Assembly: GCF_001999945.1 (NCBI RefSeq) | Contig: NZ_CP019650.1 | Location: 1,798,001-1,862,000, forward strand | DNA length: 64,000 nucleotides | From: Microbulbifer agarilyticus | GTDB lineage: Bacteria; Pseudomonadota; Gammaproteobacteria; Pseudomonadales; Cellvibrionaceae | Reading direction: 5' to 3' | Notes under the pieces: model-generated | The model's input: only the letters and a program-made list of their open reading frames with translations | Databases searched by the model: none | Told to the model about the DNA's origin: nothing | Shown: in pieces, positions 46,925 to 56,068 of the stretch | Layout: each line of letters begins with the position of its first letter | Numbering within the stretch: position 1 is the first letter of the stretch | Position numbers and translations under genes: made by a program

Positions 46925-48085
46925 ATGATTCCCTACGGTCGTCAGGATATTTCTAGCGCTGATATAGATGCAGTTGTTGATGTGCTCAAATCTGATTTTC
47001 TTACTCAGGGCCCAATGGTGCCCCGGTTTGAAAAAGCTGTTGCGGACAAAGTTGGTGCAAAATATGCGTTTGCTGTTAATAGCGCCACATCGGGATTGCA
47101 TGTCGCATGTCTAGCACTTGGGCTTAAAGAGGGTGACCGCCTCTGGACAAGTCCAATTACGTTTGTTGCTTCTGCAAACTGTGGGTTGTATTGCGGTGCA
47201 AGTGTTGATTTCGTGGATATCGATCCGAGAACATATAATCTTTGTCCTCGTGCGCTAGAGAGTAAGTTGATTGAGGCCGAAAAGCTTGACGTCCTGCCAA
47301 AAGTTGTTGTCGTTGTTCATCTGTGCGGGCAGCCTTGTGATATGCAGGCTATCTGGAAGTTGGGGCAGCGCTTCGGCTTCAAGATAATCGAAGATGCTTC
47401 TCATGCAATAGGTGGTAAATATCAAGATGAATTTATCGGCTGTGGTAAATTTAGTGATATTACGGTATTTAGCTTCCACCCTGTCAAGATAATTACTACA
47501 GCTGAAGGTGGGATGGCGCTTACTAATGACGCCCAACTTGCGCAGAAGCTATCGCTTTTAAGAAGTCATGGTGTCACCCGTGACCCCGAGTTAATGACAC
47601 AAGAACCCGATGGATCATGGTACTACCAACAAATCGACCTGGGTTTCAATTACCGAATGACCGAGCTGCAGGCGGCGTTAGGGCTCTCCCAGCTTGACAG
47701 GTTAGATAAATTTGTACGTCGTCGTCACGAGTTGGCGAGTCGCTACAATGAATTATTGGCTGATTTGCCTTTAGTGACACCATGGCAGCGCGCAGATAGC
47801 TATTCCGGCTTCCACCTATACGTAGTTCGTCTAAAGCTCGACGAGTTAACGGCAACCCACAGCCAAGTTTTTGACTCGTTGCGTAAGCAAGGAGTGGGTG
47901 TGAATTTGCATTATATACCGGTACACACACAACCTTACTACCAGCGCATGGGGTTTCGACTTGGGGATTATCCTGAGGCGGAGCGATACTATAGTGAGGC
48001 AATTAGTTTGCCGTTGTTCCAAACTATGACTGACTCTCAGCAGGACAAAGTTGTGTCTGCTATTCGAGAGACGGTTAATGCATGA
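46925..48085 (+). CDS. pseC: UDP-4-amino-4,6-dideoxy-N-acetyl-beta-L-altrosamine transaminase PseC
   Basis: Second step: PLP-dependent transfer of an amino group to the 4-keto sugar. A 386-residue DegT/DnrJ/EryC1 aminotransferase with IEDASHAIGG and FSFHPVKIITTAEGG (PLP-Lys, near residue 188), DLGFNYRMTELQAALG and SYSGFHLYVVRL. It starts four bases after pseB and overlaps pseF (ATGA). Confidence 0.93.
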   Translation: MIPYGRQDISSADIDAVVDVLKSDFLTQGPMVPRFEKAVADKVGAKYAFAVNSATSGLHVACLALGLKEGDRLWTSPITFVASANCGLYCGASVDFVDIDPRTYNLCPRALESKLIEAEKLDVLPKVVVVVHLCGQPCDMQAIWKLGQRFGFKIIEDASHAIGGKYQDEFIGCGKFSDITVFSFHPVKIITTAEGGMALTNDAQLAQKLSLLRSHGVTRDPELMTQEPDGSWYYQQIDLGFNYRMTELQAALGLSQLDRLDKFVRRRHELASRYNELLADLPLVTPWQRADSYSGFHLYVVRLKLDELTATHSQVFDSLRKQGVGVNLHYIPVHTQPYYQRMGFRLGDYPEAERYYSEAISLPLFQTMTDSQQDKVVSAIRETVNA

Positions 48086-48804
48086 AACTAGCAGTTATTC
48101 CGGCGAGAGGTGGTAGCAAGCGCATCCCAAGAAAAAACATAAAAAACTTTTGTGGGAAGCCGATGATTGCCTGGTCGATTGAAGCTGCCCTACAGAGTGG
48201 TTGTTTTGATCGGGTCATTGTTTCGACTGATGATCAGGAGATCGCGGATATTTCTCAGGAGCTTGGAGCGTCGGTGCCATTTCTACGCCCTGCTGAATTG
48301 TCCGGTGATTACGTTGGAACAATCCCGGTGATAAAGCATGCAATTGATTGGTTTAGGGAGCGTGGTGAGGTTGCAGAATATGTGTGTTGTTTGTATGCGA
48401 CGGCGCCATTCGTAAAAAGTGCAGATATTAAAATCGGCTTGTCTTTATTGACTGACTCCGGTGCAGATTACGCATTCTCTGCGACCAGCTATGGATTTCC
48501 TATCCAGCGAGCTATCCGTTTGACTGATTCGGGGCGTGTCGAAATGGCGTATCCCGAAAATTTTAATGTTCGCTCTCAAGATTTAGAGGAAATGTATCAT
48601 GATGCTGGTCAGTTTTACTGGGGTAATGCAGGGGCGTGGTTACAGGAACGCACAGTTTTCTCTCCAGCATCTGTTCCAGTAATTCTTCCTCGGCATAGAG
48701 TGCAAGATATTGACACAAATGAAGATTGGGAGAGAGCCGAGAGGATGTTTACGGCGGGCTTGGCAATGGAGGAAATAGATAGTGAAGGTTTCTTTCCGGG
48801 TTGA
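48082..48804 (+). CDS. pseF: Pseudaminic acid cytidylyltransferase PseF
   Basis: Activates Pse with CTP to CMP-Pse. A 240-residue nucleotidyltransferase with the CTP loop PARGGSKRIPRKNIK (residues 7-21) and QDIDTNEDW near the C-terminus. It occurs mid-operon although it acts last in the pathway. It overlaps pseG by 23 bases. Confidence 0.93.
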   Translation: MKLAVIPARGGSKRIPRKNIKNFCGKPMIAWSIEAALQSGCFDRVIVSTDDQEIADISQELGASVPFLRPAELSGDYVGTIPVIKHAIDWFRERGEVAEYVCCLYATAPFVKSADIKIGLSLLTDSGADYAFSATSYGFPIQRAIRLTDSGRVEMAYPENFNVRSQDLEEMYHDAGQFYWGNAGAWLQERTVFSPASVPVILPRHRVQDIDTNEDWERAERMFTAGLAMEEIDSEGFFPG

Positions 48805-49879
48805 CGCTTCTCTTGAAATGGGAGCGGGGCATGTGATGAGGTGCTTGACATTAGCCAGCAGTCTTCGTGAAAAAGGGGCCGTTTGCCATTTTATTTGTCG
48901 TGATAGCCCAGGAAATTTGTGCGATCTCATTCTTTCTAGCGGCTTCGAGCTGACAATACTCTCTCGCGATGTAGACGGCACGAATGAGAACCCTGTCGAA
49001 TCCATGTCTTTACATCAATCTTGGTTGGGGTGTGACTGGAAGACTGATGCAGAGCAAACACTTGATGTACTAGAAACGCTTCAGCCCGATTGGCTAGTAG
49101 TGGACCACTATGCTCTTGATGTTGAATGGGAGGCGTTGGTCAAGCGCTTTGTTAAATTTTTGATGGTGATTGATGATCTTGCAGATCGTCATCATATCTG
49201 CGATTTGCTCCTGGATCAGAATTTAGGCCGGAGGCCAATTGATTATGCGAACATGGTCCCATCCTGCTGTACCATGATGATTGGTCCAAAATTTGCTTTG
49301 TTGCGCCCTGAATTTTCTGCTCTGAGAGAGAAAAGCCTCTTGCTTCGTTCGAATGCAAGTGTGAATAAAATTCTCATCACAATGGGTGGTGTTGATCACG
49401 CGAATGCTAGTGGAGAAGTCTTGAGGGTTTTACAGCGGTACGAATTTCCTCATAAGTGTGCAGTTACCGTAATTTTGGGCTCTCAAGCGCCGTGCTTGGC
49501 GAAGGTTCGGAAGTTTGCAAAAAAATCAAGTTTTGATGTGCAAGTTCTTGTTGATGTTGGCGATATGGCAAGGAAAATGACCGATTGCGACTTGGTTATT
49601 GGTGCCGCTGGAGGCACCTCATGGGAGCGGGCCTGCCTTGGGGTTCCCTCATTGGTGGTTATTCTTGCAGAAAATCAGCAATCTAGTGCGCGAGCGCTGC
49701 AAGAATATGGTGCTTCAAGAGTTGTAGGTTCAATAAAAGATATTCAATCTGCTCTACCTGTGTTGCTAGATGAAATTTCTAATCATGGCGTCTTGGCTGA
49801 TATGTCTCGATCGGCTGCGGGAATTGTTGACGGGCGTGGAGCCGAAAGGGTTTCCCAAATGATGCTGGAAGGCTTTTAG
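48782..49879 (+). CDS. pseG: UDP-2,4-diacetamido-2,4,6-trideoxy-beta-L-altropyranose hydrolase PseG
   Basis: Removes UDP from the diacetamido sugar, giving the substrate for PseI. A 365-residue GT-B-like hydrolase starting at GTG 48782. The catalytic His of PseG is at position 17 in GAGHVMRC, the same position as in characterised PseG. Later motifs are VVDHYALD and IGAAGGTSWERACLGVPSL. Its stop is one base before the pseH start. Confidence 0.92.
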   Translation: MKVSFRVDASLEMGAGHVMRCLTLASSLREKGAVCHFICRDSPGNLCDLILSSGFELTILSRDVDGTNENPVESMSLHQSWLGCDWKTDAEQTLDVLETLQPDWLVVDHYALDVEWEALVKRFVKFLMVIDDLADRHHICDLLLDQNLGRRPIDYANMVPSCCTMMIGPKFALLRPEFSALREKSLLLRSNASVNKILITMGGVDHANASGEVLRVLQRYEFPHKCAVTVILGSQAPCLAKVRKFAKKSSFDVQVLVDVGDMARKMTDCDLVIGAAGGTSWERACLGVPSLVVILAENQQSSARALQEYGASRVVGSIKDIQSALPVLLDEISNHGVLADMSRSAAGIVDGRGAERVSQMMLEGF

Positions 49880-49880
49880 T

Positions 49881-50405
49881 GTGAGCAATAATATAGTCCG
49901 TAGAATGAAGAGGGATGATCTACGCATGGTGTTACAGTGGCGTAATCATATAGAGGTTCGCCGCTTCATGTACTCTCAGGAAGAAATTAGTTTTCTCGAC
50001 CATACAAAATGGTTTGAGGCCAACTCTAATAACCCTGATAAAAAATTATTGATTTTTGAGAAGAATGATATCTCTTTAGGGTTTATTAATTTCGATCGGA
50101 TTCGAAATAGTGATGTCGTAGATTGGGGCTTCTATACCGCTCCCAATGCCCCAAAAGGAACAGGGAAGCGGCTTGGGAAGACTGTTCTTGATTATGCCTT
50201 TAAAGGGTTGAATTTCCGAAAAGTATGCGGGCAAGTACTATCTTATAATCAACGATCAATTAATTTCCATCTTAAACTTGGCTTTCGACAGGAAGGTGTT
50301 CTAGTGGATCAGTACTTTGATGGACATAAGTATCACTCAGTGGTGTGTTTCGGACTGTTGAGTAATGAATGGAATATGATTCAATGTGGAGAAGAAAGTG
50401 ACTAA
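49881..50405 (+). CDS. pseH: UDP-4-amino-sugar N-acetyltransferase PseH
   Basis: A 174-residue GNAT acetyltransferase that acetylates the 4-amino group with acetyl-CoA, step three. Features: DWGFYTAPNAPKGTGKRLGKTVLDYAF (acetyl-CoA loop, here KGTGKRLG) and CGQVLSYNQRSINFHLKLGF. Starts at GTG. It overlaps pseI. Confidence 0.88.
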   Translation: MSNNIVRRMKRDDLRMVLQWRNHIEVRRFMYSQEEISFLDHTKWFEANSNNPDKKLLIFEKNDISLGFINFDRIRNSDVVDWGFYTAPNAPKGTGKRLGKTVLDYAFKGLNFRKVCGQVLSYNQRSINFHLKLGFRQEGVLVDQYFDGHKYHSVVCFGLLSNEWNMIQCGEESD

Positions 50406-51456
50406 AAATACTCCAATTATTGAAATTTCGGGGCGTCCTATTTCGAGTGAAAATGCACCGTATATTATTGCGGAATTGTCAGCAAACCATAATGGTCGCC
50501 TGGAAACAGCGCTTGAGATTGTAGCCGAGGCCAAGCGTGCAGGTGCTGACGCAATCAAGCTTCAAACATATCGCCCAGATACCATTACACTCAACTGTGA
50601 CTCTAACGATTTCCTAGTTCGGGGAGGGCTTTGGGATGGTCGTAGTCTTTATGAGTTGTATCAAGAAGCGCATATGCCTTGGGATTGGCATGCTCCACTG
50701 TTCCAACGAGCAAGAGAGTTGGACATCACGATGTTTAGTTCTCCTTTTGACCATACAGCAGTAGATCTACTGGAGGACCTCGGTGCGCCAGCCTATAAAA
50801 TTGCTTCATTTGAGGCGGTTGATTTGGGGTTGATAAAGTACGTGGCTGGCACGGGCAAGCCAATGATTATCTCGACAGGGATGGCTGATGCTGATGAGAT
50901 CCAAGAGGCTATTTCGGCGGCGAGAGAAGGGGGGTGCCGAGAGCTTGCTGTTCTCCTTTGTGTGAGTGGCTATCCAGCGCCTGCAGAAGACTACAATCTT
51001 AGAACATTAACTGATATGTCTCAGCGATATGGTTTGGTAACTGGTCTGTCAGATCACACACTAGATAACACAACTGCAATAGCTAGCGTGGTCTTGGGGG
51101 CGTCGATTATTGAAAAGCATTTCACACTTGATCGAAACGGTGGTGGGCCTGACGATAGTTTTTCTCTTGAGCCTGAAGAGCTCGCCGCGCTTTGCCGAGA
51201 TAGTAAAACTGCTTGGAGTGCACTCGGGTCGGTGAACTATGGGCGTAAATCAAGTGAGCAAGGTAATGTGCAGTTTCGTCGCTCGCTGTATTTTGTAAGG
51301 GACTTGATCGCGGGTGAGAAAATTACTAAAGACGTAGTTAGAAGTGTTCGGCCAGGTTTTGGTTTGGCGCCAAAATTTATCGACAAAGTTCTTGGGATGA
51401 GCGTCAGTAGGGACGTGTCAATGGGTACGCCTGTCTCTTGGGACGTTCTAAAATGA
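50398..51456 (+). CDS. pseI: Pseudaminic acid synthase PseI
   Basis: Condenses the 6-deoxy-diacetamido-altrose with phosphoenolpyruvate to Pse. The product (352 residues from GTG 50398, or 356 from GTG 50386) has a NeuB TIM barrel (IIAELSANHNG, IKLQTYRPDTIT, PFDHTAVDLLE, STGM, SDHT, EKHFTLDR) and a C-terminal SAF antifreeze-like domain (GEKITKDVVRSVRPGFGLAPKF). GGAGAAG lies just before 50398, so that start is chosen. Confidence 0.93.
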   Translation: MTKNTPIIEISGRPISSENAPYIIAELSANHNGRLETALEIVAEAKRAGADAIKLQTYRPDTITLNCDSNDFLVRGGLWDGRSLYELYQEAHMPWDWHAPLFQRARELDITMFSSPFDHTAVDLLEDLGAPAYKIASFEAVDLGLIKYVAGTGKPMIISTGMADADEIQEAISAAREGGCRELAVLLCVSGYPAPAEDYNLRTLTDMSQRYGLVTGLSDHTLDNTTAIASVVLGASIIEKHFTLDRNGGGPDDSFSLEPEELAALCRDSKTAWSALGSVNYGRKSSEQGNVQFRRSLYFVRDLIAGEKITKDVVRSVRPGFGLAPKFIDKVLGMSVSRDVSMGTPVSWDVLK

Positions 51457-52439
51457 ATGATGCAAAGTTTTTCTGGGTTCCATGGCCAACAGTCAGGGTG
51501 AAGTTAAACCGCGTAAGGCGGATTTTTCGTGGTTTACACCTGCAGCCTGGCTATACATTGATGCGATGGGTGGCCAGATTTGAGCTTGTTCGAAATGTGG
51601 TGAGTTGGGCGCACGGCTTGGTGAATGCCAGAAAGCGCTCTGAGTATCGTCAAGATTGTAAGTTGCGCTTTGAATCAACAGTCTTCAAAGATTTGGATAG
51701 CGAAAGAATGGTTCGCGATTTGAATCAGGCTGGAGTCGCGTTTGGGCTGAAACTTCCTAGTGATGTAGTTGATGGTATTAGAAGTTACGCCACTAATGCG
51801 GTGTGCTATGCGGACAGAAACCCTGCATGCGGTTTTACCCTTGATACGCGTTCTGATGCCGAATCAAAACTAGAGAAGCCGATTCTTGTTGCTCAGTACT
51901 TTAATGCTGCGCGTGATTGTCCTGAGATACAGCAACTAATAAATGATCCTGTAATTCGGGGCGTTGCGAGTGATTATTTAGGCTCGGTTCCAACTTTTGT
52001 TGGTGCTAATTTATGGTGGACTTTTCCTGTCGACGCGCTTGACTCAGATAAAGACCGGCATGCGCACTTATACCACCGTGACGTTGATGATTTTCGCTTT
52101 TTTAAATTCTTTTTTTATTTGACCGATGTTGAGCCTGGTGATGGGGCCCATATGTGCGTAAAGGGGTCTCATACCCGTCCACCAAAATCTCGTTTTTCTG
52201 ATAAGTGGAGTATAAGGAGATATACTGATCGTGAGGTAGAAGAGCAATATGCCGGGGGTGACATTCAAGAAATATGTGGTTCTGCCGGTGTCGGATTCGC
52301 GGAGAATACTCTTTGCATACACAAGGGTCTCACGCCAACTCGACAGGCGAGGTTAATACTGCAGCTGCAGTTCGCTCTCTTTGACTATGGTGCGATGCAT
52401 GATAGGCGTCCAGAAGAATCTCTGCGCTTAATAAAGTGA
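51453..52439 (+). CDS. Phytanoyl-CoA dioxygenase (PhyH)-like Fe(II)/2-oxoglutarate oxygenase
   Basis: A 328-residue protein. The double-stranded beta-helix signature is seen: HxD in YHRDVDDF (H208, D210), GDGAHMCVKGSH, and the distal CIHKGLTPTRQAR with H290 and R300 for iron and 2-oxoglutarate. It is ATGA-coupled to pseI and GTGA-coupled to wzx, so it belongs to the operon. It may hydroxylate a sugar, a lipid-linked intermediate or an acyl substituent; substrate unknown. Confidence 0.8.
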   Translation: MNDAKFFWVPWPTVRVKLNRVRRIFRGLHLQPGYTLMRWVARFELVRNVVSWAHGLVNARKRSEYRQDCKLRFESTVFKDLDSERMVRDLNQAGVAFGLKLPSDVVDGIRSYATNAVCYADRNPACGFTLDTRSDAESKLEKPILVAQYFNAARDCPEIQQLINDPVIRGVASDYLGSVPTFVGANLWWTFPVDALDSDKDRHAHLYHRDVDDFRFFKFFFYLTDVEPGDGAHMCVKGSHTRPPKSRFSDKWSIRRYTDREVEEQYAGGDIQEICGSAGVGFAENTLCIHKGLTPTRQARLILQLQFALFDYGAMHDRRPEESLRLIK

Positions 52440-53731
52440 GTAGGCTGTTAATTCAAAATCGACCGATTTCCATTAAGTCGCATGACGGAAACGGTTTTAA
52501 GCAGGTTTGGTATGTCCCTTGCCTAGGGTTGGCAATGGGTATAATGATGCTCCGCCCTTTGCTGATGGCGCATTTTTTGGATGTGCAAGAGTTTGCTTAT
52601 TATGGGGCGGGATTGCTGATCTCGAGCACCTTTTGCATGCTTGGTTGTATTGGGTTGCAGTCACTGCTGCAGCGCGAAATGCCGAAGCAGTTTATGCGTG
52701 GTCGCAATATGGCTGCGAATATTCTTTTAGCGCAATGTATTATCGTTGCGTCAATTTGTGCTGTTCTGGGTTTAGTCTTATCTGTTGCTGGTTTTGAGTT
52801 CGCTAGTTTAGACCGTGAAGTGATAGCGATAAGCATCTTGCATGGTATGGGACAACAATTGTTCTTGTTGGTCACCGTTGAAAGTCGTAGTAGAGGTGAG
52901 ACTCTTCGTTATTCAGGCCAGCAGCTGGTTCGTGCCGTTCTGGTAATTGTTTTAGCTGGTTTAGTGGCAGTTACTTTTGATGCTGCAAAGTTAGTCTTGT
53001 TGGTAGAAGCGTTGGTTTCTCTCGCTTTATCAGTGAAAATACTTTTGCGAGTGCCCGGAAGCTCGCTAGCTGGTTTCCAAGCTGTGTTCAAGCTGGCGCT
53101 CAGTCGGCTTGGATCTGTCCCATGGCGAAGTGCTATAGCACTGTTTGCTGTTATGGTTGTCAGTTTTCTTGTTTTGAATATTGATAGATGGTTAGCAGCG
53201 AGTTTTCTGTCTAGTGCGGTATTTGCCCAGTACACTTTTGCTTGGATTTTGCTCTTGGTTGCACAATCGTTACAGGCGATTGTTAATACCTCTGTGTTTC
53301 CTTTGATGGCACGAAATTTCGCTAAGAGCGGAAAGGGGATCTGTTTTCGAACGGCAGCTATTGCATCATTTTTACTTTTGAGTCTTGGGACAGTGGCGGC
53401 TTGGCCCGCCATTGTGATCATTGAGATCTTAATAGCAAATTATTATCCGGATTATGAAGATTCAACAACCTTGTTAAGCTTCTTTCTATGTGTGGGTATA
53501 TTGCGCGTTTCCGATTTTTGGTCAAGCTATTTGGTCGTGGTCGGACTTGAGAAGCGTTTGTTGTTTGTGAATTTGTTTGTTGTTTTTTCTGTAAGTGCTG
53601 GTTGGTTCGGCTTCAACTGGGCGCTAATTCCAAATGGCTTACAAGTCACAAACTTGGCGACTCTTTTGGTTTGCTTGACAGTGTTTAGCTATGTCGCAGT
53701 CTTTGTAACTGCGTTACTTTCCAGGAGGTAA
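52436..53731 (+). CDS. wzx: Polysaccharide flippase Wzx-like
   Basis: A 431-residue polytopic protein with about 11-12 membrane segments, showing the MATE/MOP-type layout of Wzx: YYGAGLLISSTFCMLGC in TM2 and NIDRWLAASFLSSAVFAQYTFAWIL in the middle. It would flip undecaprenyl-PP-linked repeat units. Starts at GTG 52436. Confidence 0.82.
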   Translation: MSRLLIQNRPISIKSHDGNGFKQVWYVPCLGLAMGIMMLRPLLMAHFLDVQEFAYYGAGLLISSTFCMLGCIGLQSLLQREMPKQFMRGRNMAANILLAQCIIVASICAVLGLVLSVAGFEFASLDREVIAISILHGMGQQLFLLVTVESRSRGETLRYSGQQLVRAVLVIVLAGLVAVTFDAAKLVLLVEALVSLALSVKILLRVPGSSLAGFQAVFKLALSRLGSVPWRSAIALFAVMVVSFLVLNIDRWLAASFLSSAVFAQYTFAWILLLVAQSLQAIVNTSVFPLMARNFAKSGKGICFRTAAIASFLLLSLGTVAAWPAIVIIEILIANYYPDYEDSTTLLSFFLCVGILRVSDFWSSYLVVVGLEKRLLFVNLFVVFSVSAGWFGFNWALIPNGLQVTNLATLLVCLTVFSYVAVFVTALLSRR

Positions 53732-53735
53732 CCCC

Positions 53736-54716
53736 TTGTTCGCGTTGCGTCATCTACGTTCTACTTTCATTTGGCGTTATTGGACAACCTTTAGGTATAT
53801 CTTAAAAGGGGTCCGGATTTTCCCGTCGACGCAGTTGAGTGGCGTAACGTCAGGCTTTAGGTTCGGCAAGGGATCTAAAGTTGGAGCGAGGTGTAAGTTC
53901 GGTGTCATAGGCGAAGGTAGGATTGGTATCGGTAAGAATGTTTGGATCTCCAGTGATGTGGAAATGGAGACAGTAACAGCTTTGTACATAGGTGAGGGCA
54001 CATCGATTCAGCGTAGATGTACAATCAATGGAAGTGTTCGTGTTGGATTCGGCTGTATATTCGCGCCAAATGTTTTTGTCTCATCAGGCACACACCCTTT
54101 TAGGTTTTCTCCTCATTTGCCGATTAGAGAGCAGGAGCGGAGTATTGCCCGTCTAGAGAATAGAGCCAATCTCGATGAACCCGTATGGATTCAAGACGAC
54201 TGTTGGTTAGGCGTGAACTCTGTTGTTTGTCCAGGGGTTACTGTTGGGAAAGGATCTATTGTTGGTGCAAATGCGGTTGTTACCCAGGATGTCCCTCCAT
54301 ATACCGTCGTCGGGGGTGTGCCTGCTAAAAAAATCGGAAGTAGATTGGATTGGAACCCCAAAAGCGCAATTGATGGAAGTCAAGTGCTGGATTTTCCTTA
54401 TGTTCTCTCAGGGCTGCTAAGGCCTGCTCATGACGGTATCCCTGCCGGTGTTAAAGCCAATTATGATGTTCCTTTTCATGCAGTGCTCAAGTTGGAAGGA
54501 TCCTCACAAAATGTTCTCGGTATTCGTTACTTTGCGTCTGAGCCTTTGAACCTATCTTTGTTCGGTGATGTATTGAAGGTGAGTGCAGGGGCTGGATCGC
54601 TTGACGTTAAAGTGCCACGTGGCGTGATCAAAGATGGGATATTGGAGTTCGCGCTTATTGTTAAAGACCGCAATTGTTCTGCCAGTATAACCATACTAGA
54701 AGCGTGGTGTTCTTGA
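53736..54716 (+). CDS. Hexapeptide-repeat acyltransferase with C-terminal beta domain
   Basis: A 326-residue protein starting at TTG 53736, fixed by AGGAGG six bases upstream. Residues about 40-205 are left-handed beta-helix repeats ending in the CatB/NodL-like PGVTVGKGSIVGANAVVTQDVPPYTVVGGVPAKKIG. The last ~110 residues are an extra beta-rich domain of unknown role. It probably O-acetylates the repeat unit. Confidence 0.8.
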   Translation: MFALRHLRSTFIWRYWTTFRYILKGVRIFPSTQLSGVTSGFRFGKGSKVGARCKFGVIGEGRIGIGKNVWISSDVEMETVTALYIGEGTSIQRRCTINGSVRVGFGCIFAPNVFVSSGTHPFRFSPHLPIREQERSIARLENRANLDEPVWIQDDCWLGVNSVVCPGVTVGKGSIVGANAVVTQDVPPYTVVGGVPAKKIGSRLDWNPKSAIDGSQVLDFPYVLSGLLRPAHDGIPAGVKANYDVPFHAVLKLEGSSQNVLGIRYFASEPLNLSLFGDVLKVSAGAGSLDVKVPRGVIKDGILEFALIVKDRNCSASITILEAWCS

Positions 54717-54763
54717 TGAGTTTTGGTCTCCGCACATTTAATTAAGCGAGGGTAGGAGTTGCG

Positions 54764-56068
54764 ATGATAAAGCACTTTGTAATCGTATGGTTTGTTTACT
54801 GGTTTGCAATACTAGCTTTACCAGTTCACTCGGTCTATCCCGCGGCTGGGGAGGCCTTTCTCTTGCAGTTTTTATTCGTTGCATTTGTATCGCTAGGATA
54901 TTTGGCGACACATGCTGTCTTCAACATTGGAAATGTGCCCCGATGGGGAACTGCCGATATTGCTGAAGCAAAGGGGTTGATTGCTATAGCTCTTCTACTA
55001 TCCGTGTGCGGTACTGCGTTCCTTGTTTATGACAGGATAATCGTACAAGGTGTTGACTACTCTAAAGGGATTGCATTTGCCCGGCAAGAGTGGAGGAAGC
55101 TGGGGGAAGCTAGGGGTGGAGGTGTATCCTCAGTATATAGCGTGTTGGGTTATCTATTTTCTAGTGGCTATTTTGTGGCTGGCATACTTGCGGTAAGTGT
55201 TAAAGCTAAATTGAGCCAGAAATTTAGATTTATCTCATTGTTTTGTGTCTTCGCATTGGTATTGGTTAATTCTTTGATTGCGGGTGGGCGCTCAAATATA
55301 TTGTTACTCGCGGTTCTTATTTTTGCTGCCATTTCATCGCAAGGTGGGTGGCAATTAAAATTATTTATTCGTAGCTATTTCGTGCGTACATTAATTGTGT
55401 TCCTGGTGGGAATCTCTGCAATGTATACGCTTTATGTATTTTATGAGCGAGCATCTGCTAGCAACATGGATGCCGTTGAGTATGTAAATAATTTCTTGCC
55501 ATATTTGGGGTTGGAGTTCGATTCTTGGTACAGGGATTTTCTGAATGATAATTCTTGGGCTTCATTCTCAGCGATCCCTGTATTGGCGGGTAGCTATCTC
55601 ACTCACAGTTATTCTACTACTGCAGCAATAATTGACAGTGTGCATGAGGATAAGGTAATTGTTTTCCTTCATGCGATGAACCTTTTGAATAAGTTGGGAT
55701 TGGCAAGTGCTCCTGATAGCTCTTGGTTCTTAGCTGGCCGGTTTCCTTCATTACCTGGCGCCCTATGGTATCAGTATGGAGTTATAAGTATCTTTCCCGG
55801 TGCTATTTTTCTGGGTGTCATTTCTGCATTGGTTAAGTATTTGTATGTTTCCAAGCCCAGCAGTATTACTCGCCTGGCTGGGTATATTTCTATGTACTCT
55901 ATTCTGGTTGTTTCTCCGCTACTTTTTGTCCTCGATTTTATGAGCTTTCCTTTTCTAGTGTTATCGTTCGCTCAAATCATTGCTTTGAGATTCATCGCAA
56001 TATCTCTCAGGGTTGTATTTAGAAAACCTGCGAAGCATTTTGAGTTGTCGGATTTGAGGTCTTGCTAA
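54764..56068 (+). CDS. wzy: O-antigen/oligosaccharide repeat polymerase Wzy-like
   Basis: A 434-residue protein with about 11 membrane segments and a longer extracytoplasmic loop (about 215-310). GGRSNILLL is typical of the Wzy-type polymerases. It joins repeat units in the periplasm. Ribosome site GGGTAGGAG. Assignment rests on topology and neighbours, since Wzy proteins share little sequence. Confidence 0.75.
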   Translation: MIKHFVIVWFVYWFAILALPVHSVYPAAGEAFLLQFLFVAFVSLGYLATHAVFNIGNVPRWGTADIAEAKGLIAIALLLSVCGTAFLVYDRIIVQGVDYSKGIAFARQEWRKLGEARGGGVSSVYSVLGYLFSSGYFVAGILAVSVKAKLSQKFRFISLFCVFALVLVNSLIAGGRSNILLLAVLIFAAISSQGGWQLKLFIRSYFVRTLIVFLVGISAMYTLYVFYERASASNMDAVEYVNNFLPYLGLEFDSWYRDFLNDNSWASFSAIPVLAGSYLTHSYSTTAAIIDSVHEDKVIVFLHAMNLLNKLGLASAPDSSWFLAGRFPSLPGALWYQYGVISIFPGAIFLGVISALVKYLYVSKPSSITRLAGYISMYSILVVSPLLFVLDFMSFPFLVLSFAQIIALRFIAISLRVVFRKPAKHFELSDLRSC

